Assembly: GCA_903995005.1 (NCBI GenBank)
Contig: CAJEZV010000012.1
Coordinates: 1 to 33,080, forward strand
Direction: 5' to 3'
Length of the DNA stretch: 33,080 bases
Origin: an uncultured beta proteobacterium
Lineage (GTDB): Bacteria > Pseudomonadota > Gammaproteobacteria > Burkholderiales > Burkholderiaceae
Shown here: positions 15,411-23,957 of the stretch, in pieces
How positions within the stretch are numbered: the stretch's first letter is position 1
Layout of the letters: the number at the start of each line of letters is the position of its first letter
The notes under the pieces: generated by a model
Databases searched by the model: none
The model's input: only the letters and a program-made list of their open reading frames with translations
Told to the model about the DNA's origin: nothing
Position numbers and translations under genes: made by a program

Positions 15411-17501
15411 ATGAAAATCCTCGGTTTTGACACCTCTAGACTGCCGAGTCCCTCGGCGCAAGGCGCCATCCCGATTCTGGTTCTTTTAGTATTAATCATG
15501 ATGCTGGTGCCCTTGCCAGCCATCATTTTGGATGTACTCTTTACCTTCAATATCGCCCTATCGATCATCGTTCTTTTTACGGCGATCAATATTAAGAGCT
15601 TTAAGGATTTCGTTGCCTTTCCAACAGTTCTGCTGCTGACCACCCTCCTACGACTCTCTCTAAATGTTGCCTCTACCCGTATTGTTCTATTGGAGGGTTA
15701 CAAAGGCACTGACGCAGCCGGTAAAGTAATCGAAGCCTTTGGTGTATTTTTGATTGGCGGAAACTTTGCCGTTGGTATCGTGATCTTTATCGTGATCACC
15801 ATCATTAACTTTGTGGTGATTACCAAGGGCTCTGGTCGTGTTGCTGAAGTTTCTGCTCGCTTTGCACTTGATTCCATGCCAGGCAAACAAATGGCAATTG
15901 ATGCTGATTTGAATGCAGGCTTGATTCAGCAAGACGAAGCAAAATCTCGGCGTGCAGATGTAGCCCAAGAAGCAGACTTTTTTGGTTCCATGGACGGTGC
16001 CTCCAAGTTCGTACGGGGCGATGCGATGGCCGGCATTATGATTTTGGTGATCAACCTCATTGGCGGCTTACTCATTGGTGTGTTGCAACACAATATGGAT
16101 TTTGGCAAGGCGCTTGCTACCTTCGCGTCGCTCACCATCGGTGATGGCTTGGTCGCTCAAATTCCAGCACTCATTATTTCTACTGCGGCCGGTATTTTAG
16201 TTACGCGCGTTGCCACCGAGGATGATTTTTCTGGTCAAGTTTCAAAACAGTTTGAGGCTAATAGCAATGCACTAGGCGTAGTTGCTGCAGTACTGGGTAT
16301 TTTAGGTGTATTGCCTGGTATGCCCCATGTCATCTTTATTGGCTTTGCCCTGCTATTTGGTGGTCTTGCCTACTTAGCCCATCAAAAAACTAACCGCGAA
16401 ATAGCAGCTGCCAAAACTGCTGCAGCAACTCCCGATGCCAATCAAGAGCTAGAGTGGAAAGATGTTCCGATTGTCGAGCCGCTTTGCTTAGAGCTAGCTT
16501 ACAGACTCATTCCACTTGTTGATAAGGGTAATGATAGTGACCTCATTAAACGCATTAAAGCCATTCGCCGAAAATTTATTACGGAGATTGGCTTTCTGAT
16601 TCCCTCAGTGCACATTCGGGATAACTTGCAACTCAGCGCAGAGACCTATCGGGTTTTGTTATATGGTGCTGAAATTGGTCGCGGGCAATGTCTACCTGAT
16701 CGGCTTTTAGCGATTCAACAAACCACTGGCAACAGCATTCCGGGTATCGAAGTAAAAGATCCAACCTTTGGCATGCCGGCGATCTGGATTGAGCGTCGCT
16801 ATCGTGATGAAGCGATTTCAAAGGGTTATACGGTTGTTGAACCTGCGGTGGTCATCACAACCCATTTGGATCATTTGATTCATCAACACGCCGCTGAATT
16901 ACTAGGTCGTCAGGAAACTCAAGATCTTCTAGATCACGTCAAAATGAGTTACCCAAAATTGGTTGATGAGGTTGTGCCTAAAGTAGTACCACTGGCTACC
17001 TTACAGCGCCTGCTACAACTATTACTTGAAGAAGATGTCCCTATTAAAGACTTGCGCACCATCTTGGAGGTCGCTAGTGAATATGCGCCTAAACTCAATG
17101 ACCCCTTAGAGATCTTGCCTCACATCCGTTATGCCCTTCGTCGTACCATTGTTCAAGAAACCTTAGGAGACGGCTCAAACTACAAAGTCTTGGGCATTCA
17201 GCCAGAATTTGAGCGCCTGATTGAACAGGCTATCGGTAATGGCGCCATTGCTCCAGATGGCCTGATTGAGCCCGCCCTAGCTAGAATGTTTGGCGAAGAG
17301 GTAATTAAAGGCATCCAGGAGCTTGAGGGACAAAATTTACCCCCCGTTATCGTGACTGGGACACGCACCAGAATGACGCTTTCTAGGATAGCCCGGCGTG
17401 TATGCCCTCAAGCGTCGATTCTGGCTATAGGAGAGCTTCCCCCAACCGCAAATCTGGCCTTTTACAAGGTTCTTTGTTCCCAAACTGGCAAAAACCCCTA
17501 A
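15411..17501 (+). CDS. flhA: FlhA flagellar export gate protein
   Basis: Nonameric inner-membrane export gate that uses proton motive force and binds chaperone-substrate complexes through its cytosolic domain. The 696-residue length is normal. The N-terminal half carries about eight membrane segments. The FHIPEP signature is clear at about residues 140-170 (GRVAEVSARFALDSMPGKQMAIDADLNAG). The C-terminal cytosolic half has the usual motifs (VHIRDNLQL, EIGRGQCLPD). It starts a + strand run of flhA, flhF, flhG-like and fliA. flhB is not in the window. Confidence 0.97.
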   Translation: MKILGFDTSRLPSPSAQGAIPILVLLVLIMMLVPLPAIILDVLFTFNIALSIIVLFTAINIKSFKDFVAFPTVLLLTTLLRLSLNVASTRIVLLEGYKGTDAAGKVIEAFGVFLIGGNFAVGIVIFIVITIINFVVITKGSGRVAEVSARFALDSMPGKQMAIDADLNAGLIQQDEAKSRRADVAQEADFFGSMDGASKFVRGDAMAGIMILVINLIGGLLIGVLQHNMDFGKALATFASLTIGDGLVAQIPALIISTAAGILVTRVATEDDFSGQVSKQFEANSNALGVVAAVLGILGVLPGMPHVIFIGFALLFGGLAYLAHQKTNREIAAAKTAAATPDANQELEWKDVPIVEPLCLELAYRLIPLVDKGNDSDLIKRIKAIRRKFITEIGFLIPSVHIRDNLQLSAETYRVLLYGAEIGRGQCLPDRLLAIQQTTGNSIPGIEVKDPTFGMPAIWIERRYRDEAISKGYTVVEPAVVITTHLDHLIHQHAAELLGRQETQDLLDHVKMSYPKLVDEVVPKVVPLATLQRLLQLLLEEDVPIKDLRTILEVASEYAPKLNDPLEILPHIRYALRRTIVQETLGDGSNYKVLGIQPEFERLIEQAIGNGAIAPDGLIEPALARMFGEEVIKGIQELEGQNLPPVIVTGTRTRMTLSRIARRVCPQASILAIGELPPTANLAFYKVLCSQTGKNP

Positions 17502-17537
17502 AATCACTAACAGAGAGAATTATTTCGGAGTTAACGT

Positions 17538-19157
17538 ATGGGTCCACAAAAATTTATAGCAGCCAATACCGCTGACGCCCTAAAGCTTATACGCGCCGAG
17601 ATGGGTCCTGATGCTATGGTGCTCTCGACTAAAGATACTGATCAAGGTGTCGAAGTAATGGCTATCACTTCTGGTGATTTAGCAAACCTTTCTTCACGCT
17701 CTGAACTCATTAATCCAGAACATGGTGAGCATGGTGTCTTTTCAGAACGCTCGCTAGAACGCTCAGGATTATCAGATAAGTTTGCCAGCGCCATTGCTAG
17801 GCGCGCACCTTCTCCCGCATCCTCTACTCCTGCTAGAGCGTATGCGGGTGTGCCCAATGGTATTGTGCGGCGTAACCCCGCTAGAGCTGAGCGCTCCATT
17901 CGCGCTCCTGGTGCCGAGGCTTTTTTACCGACTTCATTTAATGATGCAGAGCGCATTCCACGAGGATCAACTAATGTTATCAATCCTTCTAATAATGATG
18001 CCATCTTTAGCGCCAGTCTTGCAGCGAACACCAAAGCAGCGCAAGAGGCAGCAGCACTCAATGCCATGAAAAGTGCAGCTCAAAATGCAGCGCAGAGCAT
18101 ACGTGCTGCAAGCGCCCCCAGCCCAGCTAGCATTCCATTAAGCGCCCCCAGCCCTCCCATTGCAGGACCAGCCGAAAGTTCGCCGAAAGTCGAAATGTTG
18201 CTCTCAGAAATCAGTGAAGTGAAGCAGCTATTGCAGTCACACGTTGCCGGCAGTTTTTGGGGCAATCTGCAACAAGAAAATACCCGTATCACTGAGGTTG
18301 TAAAGCATCTTCTCAATAGTGGCTTTTCACCAAAACTGGTAGCGGAAATCTCCCAAAACCTTCCTGAGAATTTGAGTGTATTGCACCTATTGAAAAATGC
18401 TCGGGAGCAAGTTAAATGCATGATGAAAACATCCCATGCATTTGATACTTTTGATCGCGGTGGCGTATTTGCCTTTATTGGCCCTACTGGGGTTGGTAAA
18501 ACAACTACGGTTGCCAAGATTGCTGCTCGCTGTGTGCTGCGCTATGGTCGCAATCAAGTAGCTTTGCTTACAACTGATACCTATCGGATTGGAGCTCAGG
18601 AGCAACTCAAAACTTTTGCCAAAATATTGGGTTTATCGGTTACGGCAGTAAGAGATAGCGAAGACTTGGCTGCTAAAATTAAAGACTTTTCAAATCGCAA
18701 GATCATTTTGCTTGATACCGCTGGCGTAAGCCAACGTGATGCCCTAATGGTTGAGCAATCTCATTTGCTAGAGCATGGCTCCGGTAAAGCACGTCGCATC
18801 CTGGTAATGAGCTCCACTACCGATTTGCGCACTCAAGAAGAAGTCATTAATTTACACAATCAAGCAATGCAAAATACCCATGGTGAAAAGTTGGATCATG
18901 TCATCATCACTAAAATTGATGAAGCAGCACACTTAGCTCCGGTGATAGATAGCGTCATTCGACATAATCTATCCATCTTGTTTGTATCCAATGGCCAACG
19001 TGTTCCAGAAGATCTAAACCAGCCCGATGTCAATTACTTAAGCCACCGTGCGATGGCTATGCGCGCTTTTTCTGAAACTTTCTCATTGACTGACGAGCAA
19101 GTTCCAGCCCTACTTTCCGATCATTTGGGTGACTGGATTCGCAAAGTAAACCAATGA
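17538..19157 (+). CDS. flhF: FlhF, SRP-type GTPase for polar flagellum placement
   Basis: Third member of the SRP GTPase family (with Ffh and FtsY). It sets the site of flagellar assembly, usually the cell pole. The N-terminal B domain is variable and Ala/Pro/Ser-rich (about 85-230). The NG domain follows: P-loop GPTGVGKTTTVAKIA at about 314-328, DTYRIGAQEQL, G3 LLDTAG and G4 TKIDEA. All key GTPase motifs look intact. Its Shine-Dalgarno is CGGAG. It overlaps the flhG-like start by an ATGA and is 36 bp after flhA. Confidence 0.95.
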   Translation: MGPQKFIAANTADALKLIRAEMGPDAMVLSTKDTDQGVEVMAITSGDLANLSSRSELINPEHGEHGVFSERSLERSGLSDKFASAIARRAPSPASSTPARAYAGVPNGIVRRNPARAERSIRAPGAEAFLPTSFNDAERIPRGSTNVINPSNNDAIFSASLAANTKAAQEAAALNAMKSAAQNAAQSIRAASAPSPASIPLSAPSPPIAGPAESSPKVEMLLSEISEVKQLLQSHVAGSFWGNLQQENTRITEVVKHLLNSGFSPKLVAEISQNLPENLSVLHLLKNAREQVKCMMKTSHAFDTFDRGGVFAFIGPTGVGKTTTVAKIAARCVLRYGRNQVALLTTDTYRIGAQEQLKTFAKILGLSVTAVRDSEDLAAKIKDFSNRKIILLDTAGVSQRDALMVEQSHLLEHGSGKARRILVMSSTTDLRTQEEVINLHNQAMQNTHGEKLDHVIITKIDEAAHLAPVIDSVIRHNLSILFVSNGQRVPEDLNQPDVNYLSHRAMAMRAFSETFSLTDEQVPALLSDHLGDWIRKVNQ

Positions 19158-19972
19158 GTACCTTAGGCACTGCTGGCGGCACCGATCAGGCCGCAGGTTT
19201 ACGTAATATTTTTGGCTCTGAAATGTGCCGCGTTATCTGTATAGCCAGTGCTTTAGATCCAGACTCTACTATTCACTTAGGTCACGGTACCGCACACAGT
19301 ATCAAGCAACTCGGTCATCGGGTACTTCTTGTCGATGAAGTACCTTTGGCTGATCGCAAGACAATGTCTGGTTTTTTATACCCAGTACGTTATGACTTAG
19401 GGCAAGTATTCTCTAACTCTGTTGACTTAACCAAAACCATTAAGCAAATAGAAGACAATCTTTGGTATGCCACTAGCGTAAAACTACGTTCCGAAGTCAA
19501 TGGCCGTTTTGCTAAGTATCCCAAGTTAGATGAGCGCTTGGTAAAGCATGAGGTTGATATCGACTATCTTGTTTTCCCAACGATTGATCCACAAGCCAAT
19601 ATCGTTGCATACTATGGCAACAATATTAAACGCATTTTAGTCACATCTACCGAGGAGTCCTGTCTAAAAAGGGCGATGGTGATGATTCGCCAAATGGCCC
19701 AATTGCAAATCGACGAGCCTTTAGCGGTACTGATTGTTGGCGGCCAGGATGAGGAGGCCGGAAATGCCGCTTTTGAAAAACTCAGAGAAGCGGCTCACAG
19801 AGCTCTTGAGCAAACCATTGAATCTTTGGGTTGGATTAAGGCTTTTACAGCCCAACGCGTAGAAATTGATGTTGATGACATGAGCTTCAATCCTGTTACC
19901 CGTGGTACACCCCATGAATTTGTTCTGCCACATGGTTTCTTTAAGGCAATTTCTGCCAAAATTACAGCTTAA
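19154..19972 (+). CDS. flhG: FlhG/FleN-like protein with degenerate ATP-binding site
   Basis: It occupies the flhG position after flhF and before fliA, and starts with the FlhG signature TDQAAGLR, the N-terminal element known to contact and stimulate FlhF. The MinD-type fold is recognisable (RVICIAS strand, GHRVLLVDE, IKRILVTSTEESCLKRAMVMIRQM). However, the Walker A stretch that should read KGGVGKT-like is ALDPDSTIHLG with no lysine. The second catalytic strand, usually LIDTAAG, is LVFPTIDP. ATP binding and hydrolysis are therefore unlikely by the normal mechanism. Partial decay of this motif is known in FlhG of some betaproteobacteria. It could act as a fixed-state FlhF partner or antiactivator scaffold. 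Confidence 0.8.
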   Translation: MSTLGTAGGTDQAAGLRNIFGSEMCRVICIASALDPDSTIHLGHGTAHSIKQLGHRVLLVDEVPLADRKTMSGFLYPVRYDLGQVFSNSVDLTKTIKQIEDNLWYATSVKLRSEVNGRFAKYPKLDERLVKHEVDIDYLVFPTIDPQANIVAYYGNNIKRILVTSTEESCLKRAMVMIRQMAQLQIDEPLAVLIVGGQDEEAGNAAFEKLREAAHRALEQTIESLGWIKAFTAQRVEIDVDDMSFNPVTRGTPHEFVLPHGFFKAISAKITA

Positions 19973-20018
19973 GAACATTTTGAGATTTCCGATTGATATC
20001 CATTTCTGTGAGTTGTGA

Positions 20019-20711
20019 TTGAAGCCATCCAGTTATTCCCAGTCTATCGATATCGATTTGGCCATTAAAGAGCATTTACCGTTAGTAAAACGAATTGCTC
20101 ATCAGATCTGCTCTCGCTTGCCGCCAAATGTGGAGGTAGATGATTTGATTCAAGAGGGCTTAACGGGTTTATTGGATGCCTTAACTCGTTATGAGCCACA
20201 GGCTAATTTGAATTTTGAAGTCTATGCGCGCACCCGCATTCGCGGGGCTATCTATGATGCCTGCCGGAAAAATGACATCCTGCCACGAAACCAGCGCGAT
20301 GAATTAGAGGGTATAGAAAAAGTTACCCGCAAATTAGAACAAAATCTAGGGCGTCACCCTTCTGAAAAAGAAATTGCAGCAAGTGCACAGTTGAGCATCG
20401 AGGCCTACCATGCCATTATGGCCAACATGGTGCATCTTATGCCGCTCGATGATCTGTCCGATGATCTTTTGCCCTCAGATACCGACACATCAGATCCCAT
20501 GAGGGCAGTGGCCATGAGTCAATTAGGGGAGCGGATAGCTACAATTTTAGAAGGCCTTCCCGAGAACGAGCAGTTAGTATTTGCCCTTCACTACCAAGAA
20601 GATTTATCTTATCGTGAAATTGCGCAAGTGATGAATATTACTCCTGGTCGCATTAGCCAGATTCATACTCAAGGTATGATTCGGATTCGCGCCAAACTTA
20701 AAGTCCAATAA
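20019..20711 (+). CDS. fliA: FliA, sigma-28 factor for late flagellar genes
   Basis: A 230-residue sigma-70-family factor of the FliA class. Region 2 has HLPLVKRIAHQI, EVDDLIQEGLTGLLDAL, FEVYARTRIRGAIYDACRKND and the PRNQR stretch. Region 4 has LPENEQLVFALHYQEDLSYREIAQVMNITPGRISQIH. The start must be TTG 20019 or slightly inside it: the codon before it is an in-frame TGA and the next methionine is far downstream. Its anti-sigma factor flgM lies convergently at 21220-21555. The gap to the flhG-like gene is 46 bp. Confidence 0.95.
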   Translation: MKPSSYSQSIDIDLAIKEHLPLVKRIAHQICSRLPPNVEVDDLIQEGLTGLLDALTRYEPQANLNFEVYARTRIRGAIYDACRKNDILPRNQRDELEGIEKVTRKLEQNLGRHPSEKEIAASAQLSIEAYHAIMANMVHLMPLDDLSDDLLPSDTDTSDPMRAVAMSQLGERIATILEGLPENEQLVFALHYQEDLSYREIAQVMNITPGRISQIHTQGMIRIRAKLKVQ

Positions 20712-20767
20712 GTCTGAGTTTGCAGCAAATAGCCAATAAAACTTAATTTCAATTAGAACGGCAAAGA

Positions 20768-21181
20768 CTACACTTTGCGGGAAAGAACTCCACCAACTGA
20801 GCCAGGTACACCTCCTTCACTATCGTAGGTGGCGCTGGGCGCTTGCTGTGCAATAAAAGACTGCATTGCCGCACTGCGTTGCATCGCAAGACGAATCAAA
20901 TCCCCGTTGATTTGATGATTAACTGAAGCCTCGTCTAATAGGCTAAGCAAAACTTTCTTTTGCTCACCCGAAAACTGCTGAATATCTTGTTTGAGCTTTT
21001 CTGCTCCGCCAGGATAATCATTGATTGCGTCTAACGCTACATTAGTTAAATCTAAGGCAGCAGGAAGTCGATCCATATCATTGGCCTCTAGCGAGCTACG
21101 TAAGTCTCGAATTGCGCCTGCAACCTTTTGCAAAAAGGCCTGCATTCCATCAAATGAATTTGATGGAACTAAATCTGACAT
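20768..21181 (-). CDS. flgN: FlgN-like chaperone for hook-filament junction proteins
   Basis: A 137-residue, mainly helical protein in the usual flgN place, directly after flgM. It has the pattern of FlgN-family proteins: heptad-like helices (FLQKVAGAIRDLRSSLEAND; EQKKVLLSLLDEASVNHQING) and a disordered Gly/Ser tail. FlgN keeps FlgK and FlgL ready for export. Sequence similarity within this family is low, so the name rests on size, helix pattern and the flgA-flgM-flgN order. It is last in the long - strand run and faces fliA. No clear terminator is seen in the 56-bp gap between them. Confidence 0.75.
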   Translation of the reverse strand: MSDLVPSNSFDGMQAFLQKVAGAIRDLRSSLEANDMDRLPAALDLTNVALDAINDYPGGAEKLKQDIQQFSGEQKKVLLSLLDEASVNHQINGDLIRLAMQRSAAMQSFIAQQAPSATYDSEGGVPGSVGGVLSRKV

Positions 21182-21219
21182 AAATTAATCAATTTGAAGA
21201 AAAACCCAAACTTAAGGGA

Positions 21220-21555
21220 TTAAGCTTGTTTTGGCTTTTGACCAATAGCAGCAACAACATCTTTAAGCATAGCCTGAGAAATCTTTTTGTAATCAATCTT
21301 AAATTCGCCATTAGCTACCTGATTGCGCAATTTTTCAATCAAGGCTTCGTCTGTCACTTTGCTTGATTTGGAGTCACTTTGCACTTCAGCTAATTTAGCC
21401 GCTAGGCTAATATCAAGATTAACTGCTGGGCCAGCAACTACATCCGTTGCCACTTTATTGGCGCCCGGGTTTACAGCAGTCGAGTTTAAGCCTGGGTTGG
21501 CTTTGCCAACTCCTGAGTTTGGCGGAATTAGCGCCGAATTCTCGTTAACTTTCAT
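21220..21555 (-). CDS. flgM: FlgM anti-sigma-28 factor
   Basis: Binds FliA until it is exported through the finished hook. A 111-residue protein with a disordered N-terminus (Pro/Asn/Gly-rich) and the FlgM C-terminal region: VTDEALIEKLRNQVANGEFKI followed by DYKKISQAMLKDVV. It is separated from flgA by 105 bp, enough for its own promoter, and followed by flgN after 38 bp. Together with fliA in the same window it supplies the complete late-gene checkpoint. Confidence 0.93.
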   Translation of the reverse strand: MKVNENSALIPPNSGVGKANPGLNSTAVNPGANKVATDVVAGPAVNLDISLAAKLAEVQSDSKSSKVTDEALIEKLRNQVANGEFKIDYKKISQAMLKDVVAAIGQKPKQA

Positions 21556-21594
21556 CTCATTCCCTTGTGTACTACAACTATTTTACTACTCTTG

Positions 21595-21621
21595 GCAACG
21601 GCCTACTGGCTATCGCTTGTA
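21595..21621 (-). promoter_or_regulatory. Weak candidate sigma-28 promoter for flgM
   Basis: On the - strand, TACA-N15-GCCGTTGC in the flgA-flgM gap has the right spacing and a GCCGWW core but mismatches elsewhere. flgM is often FliA-dependent, which is the main reason to note it. Confidence 0.25.
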
Positions 21622-21660
21622 TGCCTTACTGTAACGCAAAACCATTGTTTTTACACTACT

Positions 21661-22338
21661 TTATTCGACGGTTACCACTACTACCGATGGCCTTAAAACC
21701 TTACCTTGCAACACCTGACCATCGGCTAAACGTACCCGGATCATATCGCCAATCATCCCAGCGGTTTGGGCTACGCCCTCACCAGATACTTCAAAATCCT
21801 TACCACTTAAAACTAGCCTAACAGGATCTCCTACCTTTACTACGGATGATTCCTTTAAATCGTTTAGCCCTATTGGAGATCCCATTTGCAGATGTCTACT
21901 TAAAACCCGCTCATAAGCTACTTTAGGGGTGCGCAAAACATCATCAGGCAAGAGACTCAAATCCCCTTCTATGACCCTTATATCAGTAGAATCAAGCTTT
22001 AGACCCGCAGGAAGATAGCGGGCGGCAACCACATAATCTCCAAATACATGCACATTAAAGGGTATATTTACCATCCAGGCTGCCTTGGCGCATCGCAATT
22101 GTAAGGTTGTTCTCCCCCAAACACGAGATCCAGGGGCCGTAGCGATCTCGATAGAACCCCCTAGACAGACTGGAACATTGATATTTGGGTCCACAAGATC
22201 AGCCTGCACGCGTAAGCCATTCACACTAGGGCTTTTTTGAATAAAACGCATAATTTCCTTTTCAACCTCAGGAGCTATGGCTGCCTGAGCGCTTGTGCCT
22301 AAAAAATAGGCAGCTATGATGGTCCAAAAAAAACGCAT
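21661..22338 (-). CDS. flgA: FlgA, P-ring assembly chaperone
   Basis: Periplasmic chaperone for P-ring (FlgI) assembly. A 225-residue precursor with a signal peptide (MRFFWTIIAAYFLGTSAQA). The C-terminal SAF/ChapFlgA domain is clear: VVAARYLPAGLKLDSTDI, then VGDPVRLVLSGKDFEVSGEG and the GDMIRVRLADGQVLQGKV pattern. The start overlaps the stop of the upstream ChpA-like gene (TAATG), so it is co-translated with a chemosensory-type gene rather than with flgB. No rod or hook genes are in the window. Confidence 0.95.
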   Translation of the reverse strand: MRFFWTIIAAYFLGTSAQAAIAPEVEKEIMRFIQKSPSVNGLRVQADLVDPNINVPVCLGGSIEIATAPGSRVWGRTTLQLRCAKAAWMVNIPFNVHVFGDYVVAARYLPAGLKLDSTDIRVIEGDLSLLPDDVLRTPKVAYERVLSRHLQMGSPIGLNDLKESSVVKVGDPVRLVLSGKDFEVSGEGVAQTAGMIGDMIRVRLADGQVLQGKVLRPSVVVVTVE

Positions 22339-23924
22339 TATCTAGAGTACCGGTCTAGGGCAATCCAAGAGTAAACATTATTGGCGCCGTCTAGTGCTAC
22401 GCCTGCCATCCAGTAAGGTCGCTCTAGGGATCTTGGAAGATTTTGATGCACATTCATATTTTGAACACCCAAGAATTCGTGGGCGTGAATCACATAATCT
22501 TGATTACCAGCGCGAACATAGATACTTCGAGCTGGGTGAATGATCTCCCCCAAGAAATCAATCTTAGAATCACCCCCCCTGGTCAAGGGCTCTTCCCCAA
22601 GGTACTGAATGGCTGATACCGCATATTGCTCACCATGGCGAGTGAAAAAGGCCATTGGCATTCGAAGTAAGCTAGATGGACAAGACAAACGCACACCATC
22701 GTGATGTATCTCAAGTGAACCCCCTATCTCAGCCATCATGCTGCTCACAGCTAAGAGGTGCTCACTAGAAAGCGTCACATGATCTAAATCGACAAAAATC
22801 ATCAGCTCTTGCTGAACAGCAAAGATACTAGGACAAGGCGGCAAAATACTGAGTATGGTCAAGAGTTGCTGCGCAATCTCCGGATCAGCATAGACTTCAT
22901 CAATTAACAGCTCATCTGTTAAATTATCAAAAATATGACGCAAAGATTGCTGTCCAGACCGCACGAGTTCATCTTGCTCGCGACCAAGTAAATAATCTAC
23001 CTCTACGCCACTCCAGTTATCGCCCTTACCAACTAAACTGCGCGCTTTTTGCATGCGATTTAAATTGATAGAGCGATCTAAGGTGTAATGTTTATCTAAA
23101 TAACGCGTCTTGCTAGAGTACTCAAAAGCACTTTCTCGATCAATCGGCTTTGTTAAATTTTCGGGTAATGAGAAAGGCTTTGGCTCAGGCGTGGCAAATA
23201 CTATCGGAGGAAATTCTTTTCTTGGCGCAAACAAATGATTGATTTCATTTACTGCGCGGTCTAGATTCTGCTCCAAGACCTGTTGGCGCGAGGCTGGCTC
23301 TTGCGCAGCAGGCGCCATCATTTGCTGTGGTGCTGCTTGTTCTGGAGTACTTCCCTTTTTCGCCTGCAAACCACGAAAGAGTCCCGGCGAAAATTCTTGA
23401 TTTGGAAACACGTCCTCAACCTCTTCCTCAAGCGGGAAATCTTTATCTGCAGCAACTGTCACACTGCTTTCGACTTGATTCGACTGTACAGACTTCTCTG
23501 ATTCCTGGTTTAGATTTAAACTGTTTACCGCAATAGGCTCAGGAGAAATTGGTGCACCAGCTTTTAACTGAGCTAATTTATTGACAAAACTAGATTTAGC
23601 AGCTTGCAATATCTCATCACTAACACCCGATTGGGATGTGTCGCCAGGATGAACTTGTGTGACCCCAGCATTTGTTAGGGCAATGAAGTCATTTATCAAT
23701 AATAAAGATTGCGCTTGATTATTCTTAAATTGATTTGCAAGTTCTTGTGCAAACTCGGAGAGATCCTCAAGACCTGCCCCGTCAAGTGCATTGGCTAGAT
23801 CAATGCAATGCAATACAATGGACTCAACCTTGATTGGCTCAGATGTATTTTTAGGCGTAGAAGACAGCAACCCTTCGATGGCACGATCGACGTCTATTAA
23901 AAACAGGGGTTTTTCTTCGGCCAT
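22338..23924 (-). CDS. CheA/ChpA-like protein lacking recognisable kinase and Hpt motifs
   Basis: A 528-residue protein. The last roughly 120 residues align by eye with the CheW-like (P5) end of CheA/ChpA: LLRMPMAFFTRHGEQYAVSA, later GNQDYVIHAHEFLGVQNMNV, then a segment like RKVPG-ATILGDG-V (LERPYWMAGVALDGANNVYSWI). Just before it, MMAEIGGSLEIHHDGVRLS resembles the last strand of the CheA ATPase domain. No N, G1 or G2 ATP-binding boxes and no HxxKG Hpt histidine are visible. The helical N-terminus and a Gln/Pro/Glu-rich linker (about 130-260) replace them. It lies between the MCP-like gene and flgA (TAATG coupling). A scaffold role is likelier than kinase activity; this is inference. Confidence 0.7.
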   Translation of the reverse strand: MAEEKPLFLIDVDRAIEGLLSSTPKNTSEPIKVESIVLHCIDLANALDGAGLEDLSEFAQELANQFKNNQAQSLLLINDFIALTNAGVTQVHPGDTSQSGVSDEILQAAKSSFVNKLAQLKAGAPISPEPIAVNSLNLNQESEKSVQSNQVESSVTVAADKDFPLEEEVEDVFPNQEFSPGLFRGLQAKKGSTPEQAAPQQMMAPAAQEPASRQQVLEQNLDRAVNEINHLFAPRKEFPPIVFATPEPKPFSLPENLTKPIDRESAFEYSSKTRYLDKHYTLDRSINLNRMQKARSLVGKGDNWSGVEVDYLLGREQDELVRSGQQSLRHIFDNLTDELLIDEVYADPEIAQQLLTILSILPPCPSIFAVQQELMIFVDLDHVTLSSEHLLAVSSMMAEIGGSLEIHHDGVRLSCPSSLLRMPMAFFTRHGEQYAVSAIQYLGEEPLTRGGDSKIDFLGEIIHPARSIYVRAGNQDYVIHAHEFLGVQNMNVHQNLPRSLERPYWMAGVALDGANNVYSWIALDRYSR

Positions 23925-23957
23925 GGGTACGTTGTGCTTAATGTACTTTTAACTTAA

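Noticed and set aside
17642-18067. Long - strand ORF inside flhF (141 aa)
   Set aside because: Shadow of the Ala/Ser-rich FlhF linker; no ribosome binding site and no family-like sequence.
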